Of a stretch of DNA of 64,000 nt, positions 53,131 to 64,000 are shown piece by piece. The number at the start of each line of letters is the position of its first letter. Position 1 is the first letter of the stretch. The notes below the pieces were generated by a model that was not told the DNA's origin, did no database searches, and saw only the letters and a program-made list of their open reading frames with translations. Origin of the DNA: Budorcas taxicolor (Eukaryota > Chordata > Mammalia > Artiodactyla > Bovidae); contig NC_068921.1 of assembly GCF_023091745.1 (NCBI RefSeq), forward strand, positions 10,868,001-10,932,000. The letters run 5' to 3'. Made by a program: the position numbers and the translations under genes.

Positions 53131-54804
53131 AAATCCATGACCCTGGGATGAACACTATGCATATGGAGACAGGGAGGAGAGCTTTTCTCCGTCTCCCATC
53201 GCAGTTTCCCTCTTCTTCCTGCTTCCCACCAAAGCAAAGGGCAAAATCTCCTCTCATTTGCTAGTAGCCTCTGTCTGTGGCAATAATGAGCTTTCCTTGT
53301 TCCTTTTCTCAAGGAGCATGTCAGTGCCCTTGTCAAAAAAAAAAAAAAGAAAATCTCATTAACGATGGTAGCTGGTAGTCATGACTACCTTCAGGGCCCT
53401 CTATGACCAATCCTTTTGCAGACCCCCTTCCAGAGGGGTTGCATTCCTGCAGGAATGAGACAGCAGTTCTCTCAAACCCAAGTGTGCCCTAGATAGGAAA
53501 GGCAGCCCCCCACTCCGCCACTGCACTCACAAGCTGCTGTGTTCCCGTGTGCCTCTCTAGTTTGCAGATTCTGTGCTTCTTGGCAGCAGCAAAGGCACAA
53601 AAGCATTGGTGGTGACTCAGCAATGAGATTATTAATAATAAGAGTTTGATCAGTTCCTCTGCAAATAAGAAACAACCAGCCTTTTGGTTATCAGCACTGC
53701 AAAGCAAACAGTGCATTATTTATAAAAATTTGTTCCTACCCTGGGCTCTCTCCAGAGTAAGAGGTCACTGAAATTCACTTGAGTAACAGTGCATTCTTCA
53801 CTGACAGCTTGAAGCAAAGTTACTGTGTGTGCATTTCATTAGGGGAACTTCCCAAAGCTGTACTACTTGAAAAAATGGCAATACACAGGAAAAATTCCCA
53901 TCTAGATAAAGATTTAATTCAATTCCCCATCATTAAAAAGCAATGTCAAACATACCATGGTACTTTCAGAAGACAGTGTCTTAGGGTATCTGATCTATAA
54001 AAGGGCAATAGAGGCCATGTTTAGTCAACAGACTGACCACAGAGGTTGTGTTGGGGTGACACTTTCCTTATCTGTTGACCGCATCCCCAGCAATCCTCAA
54101 ATCTCTCTTAGCCATACTCAGAAATGATATGTAAAATGTAATAATCAACTGACATCATTCAGGTACCCTCAAAAGAAGGTTAACAATGGGTATTGGGCCT
54201 TCATTGACAATGTGTATCAGGCCCCACTCTGTACAAAGTGTCAGACCCTGGAAGATTTAAAAAGAAAGAAGAAAGCATAATTATCGATAATGAAAATGTC
54301 TCATCACTCAAGGGGAGGCAGTTTACTTCAGAGAATATCCTAGGAAGGAAAACAACAGATTGGACCCAAAACTAATTACATGAATACTGAGGAGTGACAG
54401 GACGGATGATGGGGCCCCAGTCTGAGTGGGTTGATGTGGGAGTATAAGCCAGGTGATGAGCTTCTTAAGGATGGAGACAAAGGACAGAGACCTTGTTGGT
54501 TTCGAACCTCCAGCACCTAGCCAGGTGCATGGTGCCTGGTGTCCAATAGACATTTGCAACTGAAAAGGGACATATTTAACAAATACATGAGTGAACAAAT
54601 GAATGAATGAGTTGATTCAAGAACTGTCAAGAGTTGTGAATGTTTTTAATTTATTGGAGAAAAGGGAATGAGTTCCCAGTGAGAGAAATTACAAGAGTAT
54701 ATGAACTCAGGCAACCTGAATTCTCTCCAAGGTCATGGTGCTGGTCATGCCCCTGTGATCTCATGTAGCCACCCTAACACTTGGGTCAGTTCCTAAGGTT
54801 GTTT
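53131..54804. other. Intergenic, no gene seen
   Basis: Unique sequence apart from an L2-like 3' end near 54470-54612 (ggtgcctggtgtccaatag, ending gaatgaatgag). A run of A lies at about 53336-53348. Confidence 0.5.
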
Positions 54805-55029
54805 CTCATGCATGCATGCACACTAAGACTCTACAGTCGTGTCCAGCTCCCTGCCACCCTATGGGCCATAGCCTGCCAGGCCCCTCTGTTCATGGGATTC
54901 ACCAGGCAAGAATCCTGGAGTGAGTTGCCATGGCTTCCTCCAGGGAATCTTCCCAACCCAGAAGTTGAACCCACGTCTCTTATGTCTCCTGCATTGGCAG
55001 ATAGATTCTTTACCACCTGGGAAGCCCAA
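54805..55029 (-). mobile_element. Bov-tA SINE
   Basis: Antisense copy beginning with an ATGC-repeat edge (catgcatgcatgcac) and ending ACCACCTGGGAAGCCC. Confidence 0.85.
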
Positions 55030-55404
55030 AGTTTTCTTCAGCCGAACCCAAACATTCTAATTCCCTAAGCAACTAAACCACCACCACCACGGATATCCTG
55101 TATCAGGAACTACACCGATTTGGCCATCTGATCATGGTTTAGAAAATCCACCTTCAAAACACAGGATTTCCCAACCAAATGCTTACTTTCTTCATCTGCA
55201 GCAAAATCATCAATGTTGACTCAATGCAGAACCAAGCTAGTCCAAAGAGCAACTGATGGAAACCAGTGCAAAGTTCTGTGCAAATGCTCAAACGCAAAAA
55301 AAAACAATAATCAAAAAAGTGTTAAAAGTTAACATATGCTAATTTTTTAGGAAAAAGAGAAATTCTACACCCTCAAAACATAGAGCTTGGACTAATAAGC
55401 CATT

Positions 55405-55676
55405 TGTTCAGTCACTTCAGTTGTGTCTGAATCTTTTTGACCGTGGACTGTAGCCCAAGAGGCTCCTCTGTCCCTGGGATTCTCCAGGCAAGAACGCTGG
55501 AATGGGTTTCCATTTCCTTCTCCAATGCAGGAAAGTGAAAAGTGAAAGTGAAGTTGCTCAGTTGTGTCCAACTCTTGGTGACCCCATGGACTCCATGGAG
55601 GAGCCCACCAGGCTTCTCCATCCATGGGATTTTCCAGGCAAGAGCACTGGAGTGGGGTGCCACTGCCTTCTCCGTA
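55405..55676 (-). mobile_element. Bov-A2 SINE dimer
   Basis: Two antisense Bov-A units joined by CAATGCAGGAAAGTGAAAAG, the usual Bov-A2 junction. Confidence 0.88.
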
Positions 55677-57076
55677 ATGAGCCACAAGTGTATTCAAAAC
55701 TGTTTCCCTTAGGGATGTCTGGGTACAGTCAGGAAAGACCACCATCAGAGTCTAGTGGACATGGGAAGCACAGGATCCCAAACTGAATCTTTGGACCCCT
55801 CCAGAGAGACTCTGTCCAGAGACTTGGGACCGAGGACTGACCCATAACTTCCTCTTGCTGTCTCCTAACCTCTGCCTTCACTTCACCCCACAGCAGCAAC
55901 TGTATTTCCCACACCAGTTAGATATTATAAATCACCCCAGTCATCCTTTTAAAGGCTGGTTAAGTTGGTTTCTCCAACCCGAGGTGAAGCTTCCTCCTCT
56001 TGCTTATCTGCCCCACTGCAGAAGCTCTGCCTGCCTCTCACCCAAACCAGAGGTTATAATGCCAGCCATCCCATTTTCCCCAGCATTCCTTGCCCATGTT
56101 CAGCCTCATACACCTCTCATGGTAAAGAAAGAGGCATGCTTTCTACACATACGAGAAGTTGTCACTTGGAAATTCTAATTGTGACCCTTGCCACTCCTGC
56201 AGCATTTTCAGATTTCATCCCATCTTTTATTTTTCTGTTTCCATTACCTCCCTGCTTGAAATTTCTCAAACCCTATAAATGCCAAGCCCAAGCAAGGTGT
56301 CAGAAATCTGCTCTTAGAGACAAGTTCATGTAGTGAAAAGACAAAGAGTCTAAAATACTGAGCAAAACTACAGGATCTCCCAATTTCCTAGCTGAGGGAC
56401 TTGGGACATGTAATCACAGCAGGATATGTCACACCTGAGCTTTCAATACAGTAGCTACTAGCCAGGTGTGTCCACTGAGCAGTTGAAATGTGGCTGGTAC
56501 ATACCTAAGTGTGTTGTAAGTATAAAATACACATGGGATTTCAAAGACTTAGTATAAAAGAAAAGAATGTAAAACATCTCATTAGTAATTTTATACTGAT
56601 CACCAGTTGTAATAGTTACATTGTATAGCTATATAATTTTAGATTTATTGAATTTAATAAAACATGTTATTATAATTCATTTTACCTGTCTTTTAAAAAA
56701 ATTTTTAATGGAACTCCTAGGGGAAATACTGACACCTTATGGGGTTTACATTATACTTCTATTGTTATGATGGAGAAGCTTCTGGAGGTTACAGAAACAT
56801 TGGAAGCTGTACCAATATCCGAAGCTGCCCCTTCCCACTGACAGGAGGTTAGCCAAGCAGGTGAGTTGCTGTCATTAGATTTCAAATTTAACGTTTCTTC
56901 ATAAGTGTTAAATGTTACAGACATTCTCTCTAAAGACCTTCAAAAGGAAACTACAGTGGTGTGTTGTTTTTTTTTTTTTTCTTTTTCTTTAAAGGTTTTA
57001 TCACATAAGAGAAAAGAAAACTATTTCAGAACCATTTAGGACCAAGGGAGGGGACCATGTTAAGAATTACCTCTAA
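55677..57076. other. Intergenic with an old hAT-like repeat
   Basis: About 56430-56765 contains GTGTCCACTGAGCAGTTGAA, then gtataaaatacacatggg and atttattgaatttaataaa. It matches the pattern of an old mammalian DNA transposon of MER type. A T-run at 56966-56980 precedes the CHR SINE. No gene. Confidence 0.5.
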
Positions 57077-57427
57077 GGGCTTCCCGTGGCTCAGTGGTAA
57101 AGAATCCACCTGCCAACGCAGGGGGCACGGGTTTGATCCCTCGTCGGGGAAGATCCCGCGTGCGGCAGAGCAAGTAAGCCCGGGGGCCGCAAATACGGAG
57201 CCTGTGCTCTGGAATCCAGGGGCTGCTACTACTGAACTCACACGCTGCAACTACAGAAGCCTGAGTGCCCTAGGACCCGTGCTCTGCAACAAGAAAGCCA
57301 CCGCAATGAGGAGTCCACGCACTGCAACCAGAGCGTAACCCCTACTCGCCACAGCTAGAGAAAAGCCCTAGCGGCAATGCAGACCAAGCACTGCCAAAAA
57401 TAAAGACAGGTAAATAAAAAAAAAAGA
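57077..57427 (+). mobile_element. CHR-type SINE, long form
   Basis: About 350 bases from GGGCTTCCCGTGGCTCAGTG through CGGAGCCTGTGCTCTGG and AACAAGAAAGCCACCGCAAT to CCAAAAATAAAGACAGGTAA and poly-A. Flanks AAGAATTACCTCT and AAGAACTGCCTCT look like an aged target duplication. Confidence 0.88.
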
Positions 57428-58370
57428 ACTGCCTCTGCAAGAACGGTCACATGGTATTTAATTTGAGCCCACCTTTTTAAAAACCAAGAGATTTCACATT
57501 AATTCCTATGCTGGGAGTTCCTTTGGGAGCAAAGGAAAGTTCTGGTAACAGCAGACATACATTCCCCACATCAGTGAGCCGGAGTGGCAAAGCAGCTGCC
57601 CCTTTAGACCGCATGCCTGTTGCCCAGTTGGCCGCATTCCCATCATTCACACCCAGTCTATTTCCTTTATGTGCATGACTTATCTAGCCTGTATAGTCCT
57701 TTTAGATATGCAGCTATTGTGCTAACGCTTTTAGATTTGGTAAACCAGCTTTTCAAAGGCAAAGTAAATTTCCTCAAAAAAAAAAAAAAGAAAGAAAAAG
57801 AATGTGGCAATTTGGATATTGCATTTCCCCTATTTCATCAGAAGAATAGCATCATGTTAGAATGAATCACCAAGGATTACATGCCATATCACTAAACTTA
57901 GATTTATGAGTTTTGGGAAACTATCAGAACACAATGAAACAAATTTTGAAACTGCAATTTAAACAGAACAAAATTTAATGAATCATAAAATGAAGCCATA
58001 GCCAAACATGTGCAGGAAATTTATGCAAATATGATCACAAAACTATCAAATAACCCAACCTCATCTATGATCATTTAAACATAATTGAAGTTGGCTCTTG
58101 CCTTGTCCGTCCTGAGCCCCACTTAACACTCCCTACCCAGCTCAGCTATGACTTAAAAATGAGGCTTGGCCCATGTGGGCCTAGTGCAAAATGAAAATGT
58201 GGACTTCCTTGTTTAAAAATGATTAAGAATTTTAAGACCTTGATAGCAAAGAGTTAAACTAAGTGTGAAGCCCTTGTAAGTAGGAAGCCCTGTGTGACCT
58301 TACAGGTGGCATACCCTTGAAGCCAAACCTGACTACAGCAAGGGGCATCTAGCAAATTCTGGGGGTTTAA
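57428..58370. other. Intergenic, nothing recognised
   Basis: AT-rich, with an A-run at 57777-57789. No gene or named repeat seen. Confidence 0.5.
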
Positions 58371-58371
58371 G

Positions 58372-58860
58372 AAAGCAGAGACATTACTTTACCAACAAAG
58401 GTCCATCTAGTCAAGGCTATGGTTTTGCCAGTAATCATGTATGGACATGACAGTTGGACTATAAAGAAAGCTGAGTACTGAAAAATTGACGCTTTTGAAC
58501 TGTGGTGTTGGAGAAGACTCTCGAGAGTCCCTTGGACTACAAGGAGATCCAACCAGTCCATCTTAAAGGAGATCAGTCCTGGGTGTTCACTGGAAGGAAT
58601 GATGCTGAAGCTGAAACTCCAATACCTTGGCCACCTGATGCGAAGAGTTGACTCATTGGAAAAGACCCTGATGCTGGGAAAGATTGAAGGCAGGAGGAGA
58701 AGGGCACGACAGAGGATGAGATGGTTGGATGGCATCACCGACTCAATGGACATGAGTTTGGGTAAACTCCGGGAGTTGGTGATGGACAAGGAGGCCTGGC
58801 GTGCTGCAGTTCATGGGGTCACAAATAGTCGGACACAACTGAGTGACTGAACGGAACTGA
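58372..58860 (+). mobile_element. BovB LINE 3' fragment
   Basis: Sense copy from AGCAGAGACATTACTTTACC to the terminal ACTGAGTGACTGAACGGAAC. Flanked by about AAGAAAG on both sides. A Bov-tA was later inserted at its 3' border. Confidence 0.9.
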
Positions 58861-59111
58861 AGAAAGTCTTCCTCCACGCAGGCTAAGTCGCTTCAGTCGT
58901 GTCTGACCCTGTGACCCCATGGACTGCAGCCCACCAGGCTCCTCTGTCCATGGGATTCTCCAGGCAAGAATACTGGAGTGGGCTGCCATGCCCTCCTCCA
59001 GGAGGTCTTCCCAAGCCAGGATCGAGCCTGGGTCTTTTATGCCTCCTGCTTTAGCAGGTGGGTTCTTTACCACGAGTGCCACCAGGGAAGCCCCGAGAAA
59101 GTCTTCCTACA
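58861..59111 (-). mobile_element. Bov-tA SINE with target duplication
   Basis: Element 58877-59095, flanked by AGAAAGTCTTCCTCCA (58861-58876) and AGAAAGTCTTCCTACA (59096-59111). The left duplicate starts at the last base of the BovB copy. Confidence 0.93.
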
Positions 59112-59755
59112 GGAGGTAAAAGCCCCAAATGAGACTTGAAACCTTATTTTCTAATCTGTATCATCTAAAAATGGGCTTTGCAGCATCAGGTTGGAAGAGG
59201 TACTCTGTGAGCTCTCCCTGGCCTAATCAAACTGCCATTGGCAACCGGCAAGCAGGACTTAAAGATGCCAGCAACACTGTGATGAGAGGGACTCTGAACC
59301 TCCTCTGATTTAATCTCACTTTTAAGAACTTCCAACTCTGGCTGCTGTATAATGACATTTTACACTTTCAACTTTTCTTACAGGATGTGAAGCTTAGAGT
59401 TAGAATGATGGTGACTTTGATGTCATGAAAATTAATATTTAATGAAAAGCTTCCAAGATTATTTGAAAAATAAGTAACATGTATAAAACATTAACCTGAA
59501 TTTTTTTCAGTTCTTGCTTAGTTACAGCCCTCTGGCGACCTGACCAACCATTAGCAAAAATAAGTAATCTCTACATAATCTTGAACGTGTGTTCCTTCTG
59601 ATCCCCTTCCTTTAGTCAAACACATTGGTTATGACACACCTGTGTTCAGTTAAATTATGTTTTGTTCTGTTCTGTATGTGTAGGTATGTGTAGGTATCTG
59701 TAGGTGTGAATACATGTCTGGTGTCACTTTGGGTCCGTTGTTTGAACTTCTTCTC
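59112..59755. other. Intergenic, nothing recognised
   Basis: AT-rich, with a short TGTAGGTATG repeat near 59680-59705. No gene seen. Confidence 0.5.
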
Positions 59756-59963
59756 TTTTAATTTATTTGCCTGCCCTGGGGCTTAGTGCACTGGGTCTTC
59801 GCGACACTCAAGATCTTCGTTGCTGCATCCAGCGCCTTCAGTCGCCACACACACACTCCTGGTTGCAGTGTGTGGGACCGACTTCCCTGACCAGGGATCG
59901 AACCCAGGCCCCCTGCATTGGGAGTGCAGAGTCTCAACCACTGACCCCCAGGGAAGTCTCTGG
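59756..59963 (-). mobile_element. CHR-type SINE
   Basis: Antisense: GATCTTCGTTGCTGCATCCA, then TCCCTGACCAGGGATCGAAC and ccagggaagtctc. Confidence 0.85.
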
Positions 59964-60039
59964 CTCCTTATTAAGTTCCCAATTCTTTCATTCATAGAAG
60001 GGAGAAAAGAATAATAATAATACTTAGTTAATAAAATCA

Positions 60040-61130
60040 TTCATTTGTTTATAAACCTTTCATGAGTATGTCCTATGTGTCAGGCAATGTTCTAGATGCC
60101 AGGTGTTACAGTAACTAAAATGCCTACCTTCATGGGTCTAACATTTTAATACAAGGCAGGCAATAAAAAACACAAATAAGTAAAATATATAGTGTGTTAG
60201 ATGGTTTTGAGGCCATGGAGAAAGAATAGGGAAAGGAAGCAGGGCGATTTGGGGTTCCGGGCAGGAAGAAGGGGCTTCCCTGGTGGCTCATCAGTAAAGA
60301 ATGTGCATGTAAGGCAGGGGACGTGGGTTCAGTTCCCGGGTGGGGAAGATCCCCTGGAGGAGGGCATGGCAACTCAGTCCAGTACTCTTGCCTGGAGACT
60401 CCCGTGGACAGAGGAGCCTGGCGGGCTGCAGTGCATGGGCTCGCAGAGTTGGACATAAAGTGACTGAGCATGCGCGTGGGAAGACATTTGAGTCAAGTGT
60501 AAAGGAGATGGAGGGGGTGGGAAGACATGCGGCTCCCTGAGGGGAAGGAAATCCTGGGAAAAGCAAAGGCAACCCCACAGGGCACACGTGCCACCTGAAA
60601 TTGAGTGACACAACACGGAGGTCAGGCTGGCTGGCATGGAATGGGGCAGAAGGGGTCTGCCAGCGGCGCCACAGGAAGTGCCCTATCGCACTGAGCTTTT
60701 GAGACCATTACAGAGACGTTGCCTTGTCTCCGGGTAAACGGGGACCATTTGAGGAGAGGGATGACGCAAGCTGGTTTCTGTTTGAGCAGAATCACTCTGG
60801 TGACTCTTTGGAGATCAGACTGCCCTGAGCCTGTTGTCAGACTTCTGCGATAATCGGGCCAAGAGACGGCGGTGAACAGAGCCTACTGACAGCAGCGGGG
60901 ATGGTGAGCAGTGGTCAAGTTCTAGATGAAACTTTATGTTAGAGATGAAGATGTCCTCTATGTGCTGGCAAACCAAGAGAGGGGCCTGACGTCTCTGGTC
61001 TTCGCAATGGAAGGATGACATCGGCATTAACTGGAAGGAAAAAGACCACAGATGCAGCCTGTCCAGAGGGGAAGTTCGCGGGCCCAGCTTGGGAATGTAA
61101 AGCTGGAGGTGCTTTTTAGACGTGCGAGTT
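60040..61130 (+). repeat. Old mammal-wide repeat, split by a Bov-tA
   Basis: 60060-60250 (CAATGTTCTAGATGCCAGGT, tatagtgtgttagatgg) and 60700-61130 (AGAATCACTCTGGTGACTC, gtggtcaagttctagatg) resemble two parts of one widespread old repeat whose name I cannot give with certainty. A sense Bov-tA lies between them. Confidence 0.5.
60272..60474 (+). mobile_element. Bov-tA SINE
   Basis: Sense copy GGGGCTTCCCTGGTGGCTCA to agtgactgagcatgcgcg. Confidence 0.88.
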
Positions 61131-62762
61131 GCCATGTTGTATAGGCAGTGGGATATATATAAGTCTGAAATTTAGAGCAGAGGTCCAGGCTCAGAGAATT
61201 GTTGGTGTATTGATGACATTTAAAACCATGGGACTTGGTGAAATCACCAAATAAGTGATTATAGATTTTTTTTAATGTCTTAGATATAAGACCTAGAAGA
61301 CTCTAAGATTAAAAGTCAGGGAGATGTGGAGGTAACAGCCAAAGAGATGGAGAACCAACTGCTTTTGAGGTCAGAAGAAAGCCAGGCAAGTGTGACATTC
61401 GTGAAGCCAAATGAAGAAAGAATTTCAAGAGGGAAAGCAACCAACTGTGTCAAACAATCTAAATGAGTCAAGTAAAATGAGGAAACGGAATTGATGATTG
61501 GACTTAGCAATGTGTGGGTCAGGGTGACCCTTGACAGAGCAGTTTTAACAGAATGGTGAGCCTTGAAACCATGATTGAGGACATTTAGCAGCGAGAAGAA
61601 AGAAATCAAAGCCACTAAGTACAGGCAATTCAATCAGAGATTTGTATAACAGGCACCAGTAAAAGGTAAGGACCAAATGAGATACTACATGGGAAAGTGC
61701 TTTGAAATTATAAATGCACTATGTAAATGCTGGCTGTGATTATAAGAACCTGAATCTTCTGTGCTCTAAGAATATGGCTTTCAGAATGTCAGCCAGACTC
61801 AAGCATTTCTGTCCTCAGTTAGGGCCTTAGCACCTCAGAAGACTGTGTTCTCACTATACTCACAGTTGTTCCAAGCAATCACTAAATCTTCCCCCAAAAA
61901 ATCAGAGTTCAAAGACTCATCACAGTGACAAGCATGGTCTACTCAACTCCCCTTCCCAAGCTGGCTTTACAATCGCAATCACCCCCACAAAGTACAGAGT
62001 GAGGGAAAAAAATCAAAGTTCTATACACAAAAGAAAGCTACAGATAGTCTTTAAGAAAAGAGGTCTTTGTCCTACAAGGGTACAGAGCCTTGGAAAATTT
62101 CCAAATCAATCAACACATCTTAATTACGACATCAAGATAATATAAAATGAGAAGTTTCCAGTAAGAGAAGTGTCCTCACCCACTGCTAATGAGAGCAAAT
62201 GCCCCTGATGGTTATTGAAGGGCGCTGCGATTTTTCAAAATGAGCATCTGTCCTTTTCCCACTTGAGGATGTCAAGTGAATATTTTATGACTGAAGATGT
62301 GGGCAAGGTGTACTATGTGCCTGTAGGACTGAGCCCATAGACTCTAGGCAACATATTTCACCCCAGTTTTCCTCATTCCTTGGAGATCCAGGCCTATTGG
62401 AAGACTGCCCAACTCAGAGCATTCAGCATGAGAGGGCCATGGGGTCACACCTGAAACAAAGTCAGCTCTTACAGAACATAAGCTAAGGCTGAGGTTGGAA
62501 GACAGTCACCCACCCTTTCTCTTTCCCATAGACCTATCCACCAATCCATTCACTCAGCCCATGTGCCAGGCTATAAACTCTAGGCCAGTACAGTTTGAAG
62601 GAGATATGATAAAATCACATATGATTTTATGTGCAACTCACAGATGCAAAGCCTCATATGCGGTTGTAAAATTTTTAGTAGCCAATGAAGTAAAAAAATA
62701 CAAGTGAAATTAATATTAGGAGTATGTTTTATTTAACTCAGTATATCCTACGTCTTATCATT
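61131..62762. other. Intergenic, nothing recognised
   Basis: Unique-looking, AT-rich in places; no gene, RNA or named repeat seen. Confidence 0.5.
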
Positions 62763-62979
62763 CCAACAAGTGTTGTTGTTCTTGTTCTTGTTCTTGTTCA
62801 GTTGCTAAGTTGTGTCTGGTTCTTTGCAACCCCATGGACTGTAGCCCGCCAGGTTCCTCTGTCCTCCACTGTCTCCTGGAGTTTGCTCAAATTCACTTCC
62901 ACTGAGTCGGTGGCACTATCGAAGCATCTCATCCTCTGTGGTCCCCTTCTCCATTTGCCTTCAATCTTTCCCAACAAGT
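62763..62979 (-). mobile_element. BovB LINE 3' fragment with target duplication
   Basis: Antisense BovB terminus, flanked by CCAACAAGT at 62763-62771 and 62971-62979. A (TTGTTC)n expansion at the 3' tail lies near 62775-62800. Confidence 0.88.
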
Positions 62980-64000
62980 AATCATTAAAAAAAAGTTATG
63001 AAAACTATAAAAATTATTTTTCATTTTTTGTACTAAAATCTTCAAAACTCAGTGTCTGCCTTATACTACTAGCACATCTCAATTCAGAATATCCACATTT
63101 CAAGCACTTGATAGCCACAAGTGGCCTGTGGCTAACCCTATTGGCCAGGACATATCTAGGCCCTGGGGATTCCACAAGGAACGAGTCACAGATCTTGCCT
63201 TGGAGAAGCCTGCAGAAATGGTGGAGTGGACAGGGTTCAGACAAGTAACCAGGCTATTAGAATTGTGCCAAGATAGAGATAAAGGCAGAGTGTCCGTGGC
63301 TTGCAGGAAAATAGCTCCTAACAGGATCTGAGTCGGTGGGGTCAGAAAGACTACTTCAGGAAGTGAGATGTTCGCTGAGCCCCCCAAAGTATGTAAGAAT
63401 TAAAGGGGCAGAGAGGCAGGGAAGGGCATAGGAAATGCACAGCTAAGACTCCAAATTCTGAGAATAAGAGAGACCATGGCATGTTCTGGGAACTGCAAGG
63501 CATTCATTATCACCAGAAGCTGGAATCTGAGAAGGAGGCTAAGAAGTCTTCCAAGTAAAGACAAGCCAGACCACACAAAAGGCTCTGTGAGCCCTAGTGA
63601 GATGATTGGGCTTCCTCCTGATGGAGATGGGCGTCCTTAAAGAATTCTGAGGAGGGGTCTTGCTTGCCCCATTTTCCAAGTTCACCTGCTCCAAGCCCAT
63701 CTTTTTAATTGAGGAATGGTTCGCTCATACAGGCGAGGGGAGCTGCTTGGCGTTGCAGCTGGCTGATCGCAGAACTGGAGACCCAGACCCACAGAGCCCT
63801 TCCACGGCCCCTGGCGCTTCAGGACACAAGTGTGTCCGAGCAGAAAGGGAAGTGCTGTTGCTAAACACTGCAGATGAGGTACCAGAGCCCCTCGTACCAG
63901 ACTGTGAGGCAAGACGGTCAGGAACTAACCCCAGGCAAAGGAAAGAGGGAAACGGGGTTGTCCAAGAGGGGCACCGTCTCACCTGCTGAACTTCTGGGCG
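62980..64000. repeat. Intergenic with old DNA-transposon and other repeat remnants
   Basis: 62995-63150 is the reverse form of the MER-like repeat also seen near 56.5 kb (CACATCTCAATTCAGAATAT, gatagccacaagtggcc). 63165-63680 resembles the same old repeat family as 60.0-61.1 kb (agacaagtaaccaggc, ctgggaactgcaaggcatt). 63.7-64.0 kb is not recognised. Confidence 0.5.

Noticed and set aside
57077..57427. Possible tRNA gene because of A- and B-box-like motifs
   Set aside because: This is the tRNA-derived head of a CHR SINE; no complete cloverleaf. The same applies to all Bov-tA heads.
1..64000. Many short direct repeats scattered across the window that could suggest a repeat array
   Set aside because: They are dispersed Bov-tA/Bov-A and BovB copies in both orientations, without regular spacing; nothing CRISPR-like.

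Overview
This is a stretch of ruminant (bovid) nuclear genome. The window is full of ruminant and cetartiodactyl retroposons: BovB LINE copies (reverse-transcriptase motif YADD, antisense 3' ends), tRNA-derived Bov-tA/Bov-A SINEs, CHR-type SINEs, artiodactyl L1 3' ends and ERV LTRs. Older mammal-wide MIR, L2 and MER5A copies are also present. I see no bacterial, plasmid or CRISPR-like content. Cattle, sheep, goat or a relative cannot be separated by eye. The known human locus (13q14.3) is syntenic with bovine chromosome 12.

The only protein-coding gene I can support is OLFM4 (olfactomedin 4), complete on the minus strand in five exons: exon 1 49130-49312 (coding part), exon 2 43351-43503, exon 3 37150-37362, exon 4 35802-35955 and exon 5 26729-27531 (coding part). 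The junctions all obey GT/AG, the phases are 0,0,0,1, and the exons join into 1506 bases encoding 501 residues (human protein: 510). The 3' UTR runs to a polyadenylation signal at 25490-25495. The promoter side, just above 49312, has a TATA-like element, a perfect palindromic kappaB site, a PU.1-like purine box and a consensus AP-1 site. This fits a myeloid and inflammation-induced gene.

Regions: 1-25.4 kb is intergenic DNA downstream of OLFM4, dominated by retroposons. It includes two BovB copies with 5' inversions (8.0-9.2 kb and 10.3-12.8 kb) and a 2.3 kb 5'-truncated BovB (17.7-20.0 kb). 25.4-49.4 kb is OLFM4, whose introns carry SINEs, an inverted L1, a MER5A DNA transposon, a TA microsatellite and a 350 bp polypurine block. 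49.4-64 kb is upstream intergenic DNA with two LTRs about 1.8 and 3.4 kb above the OLFM4 start, a CHR SINE, more BovB/Bov-tA copies and old mammal-wide repeats.

I did not find a new genetic system. The most informative points are the complete OLFM4 model with its promoter cluster, the same-sense LTR upstream of it, and the retroposition scars (inversions, target duplications, nested insertions), which can be read to the base.
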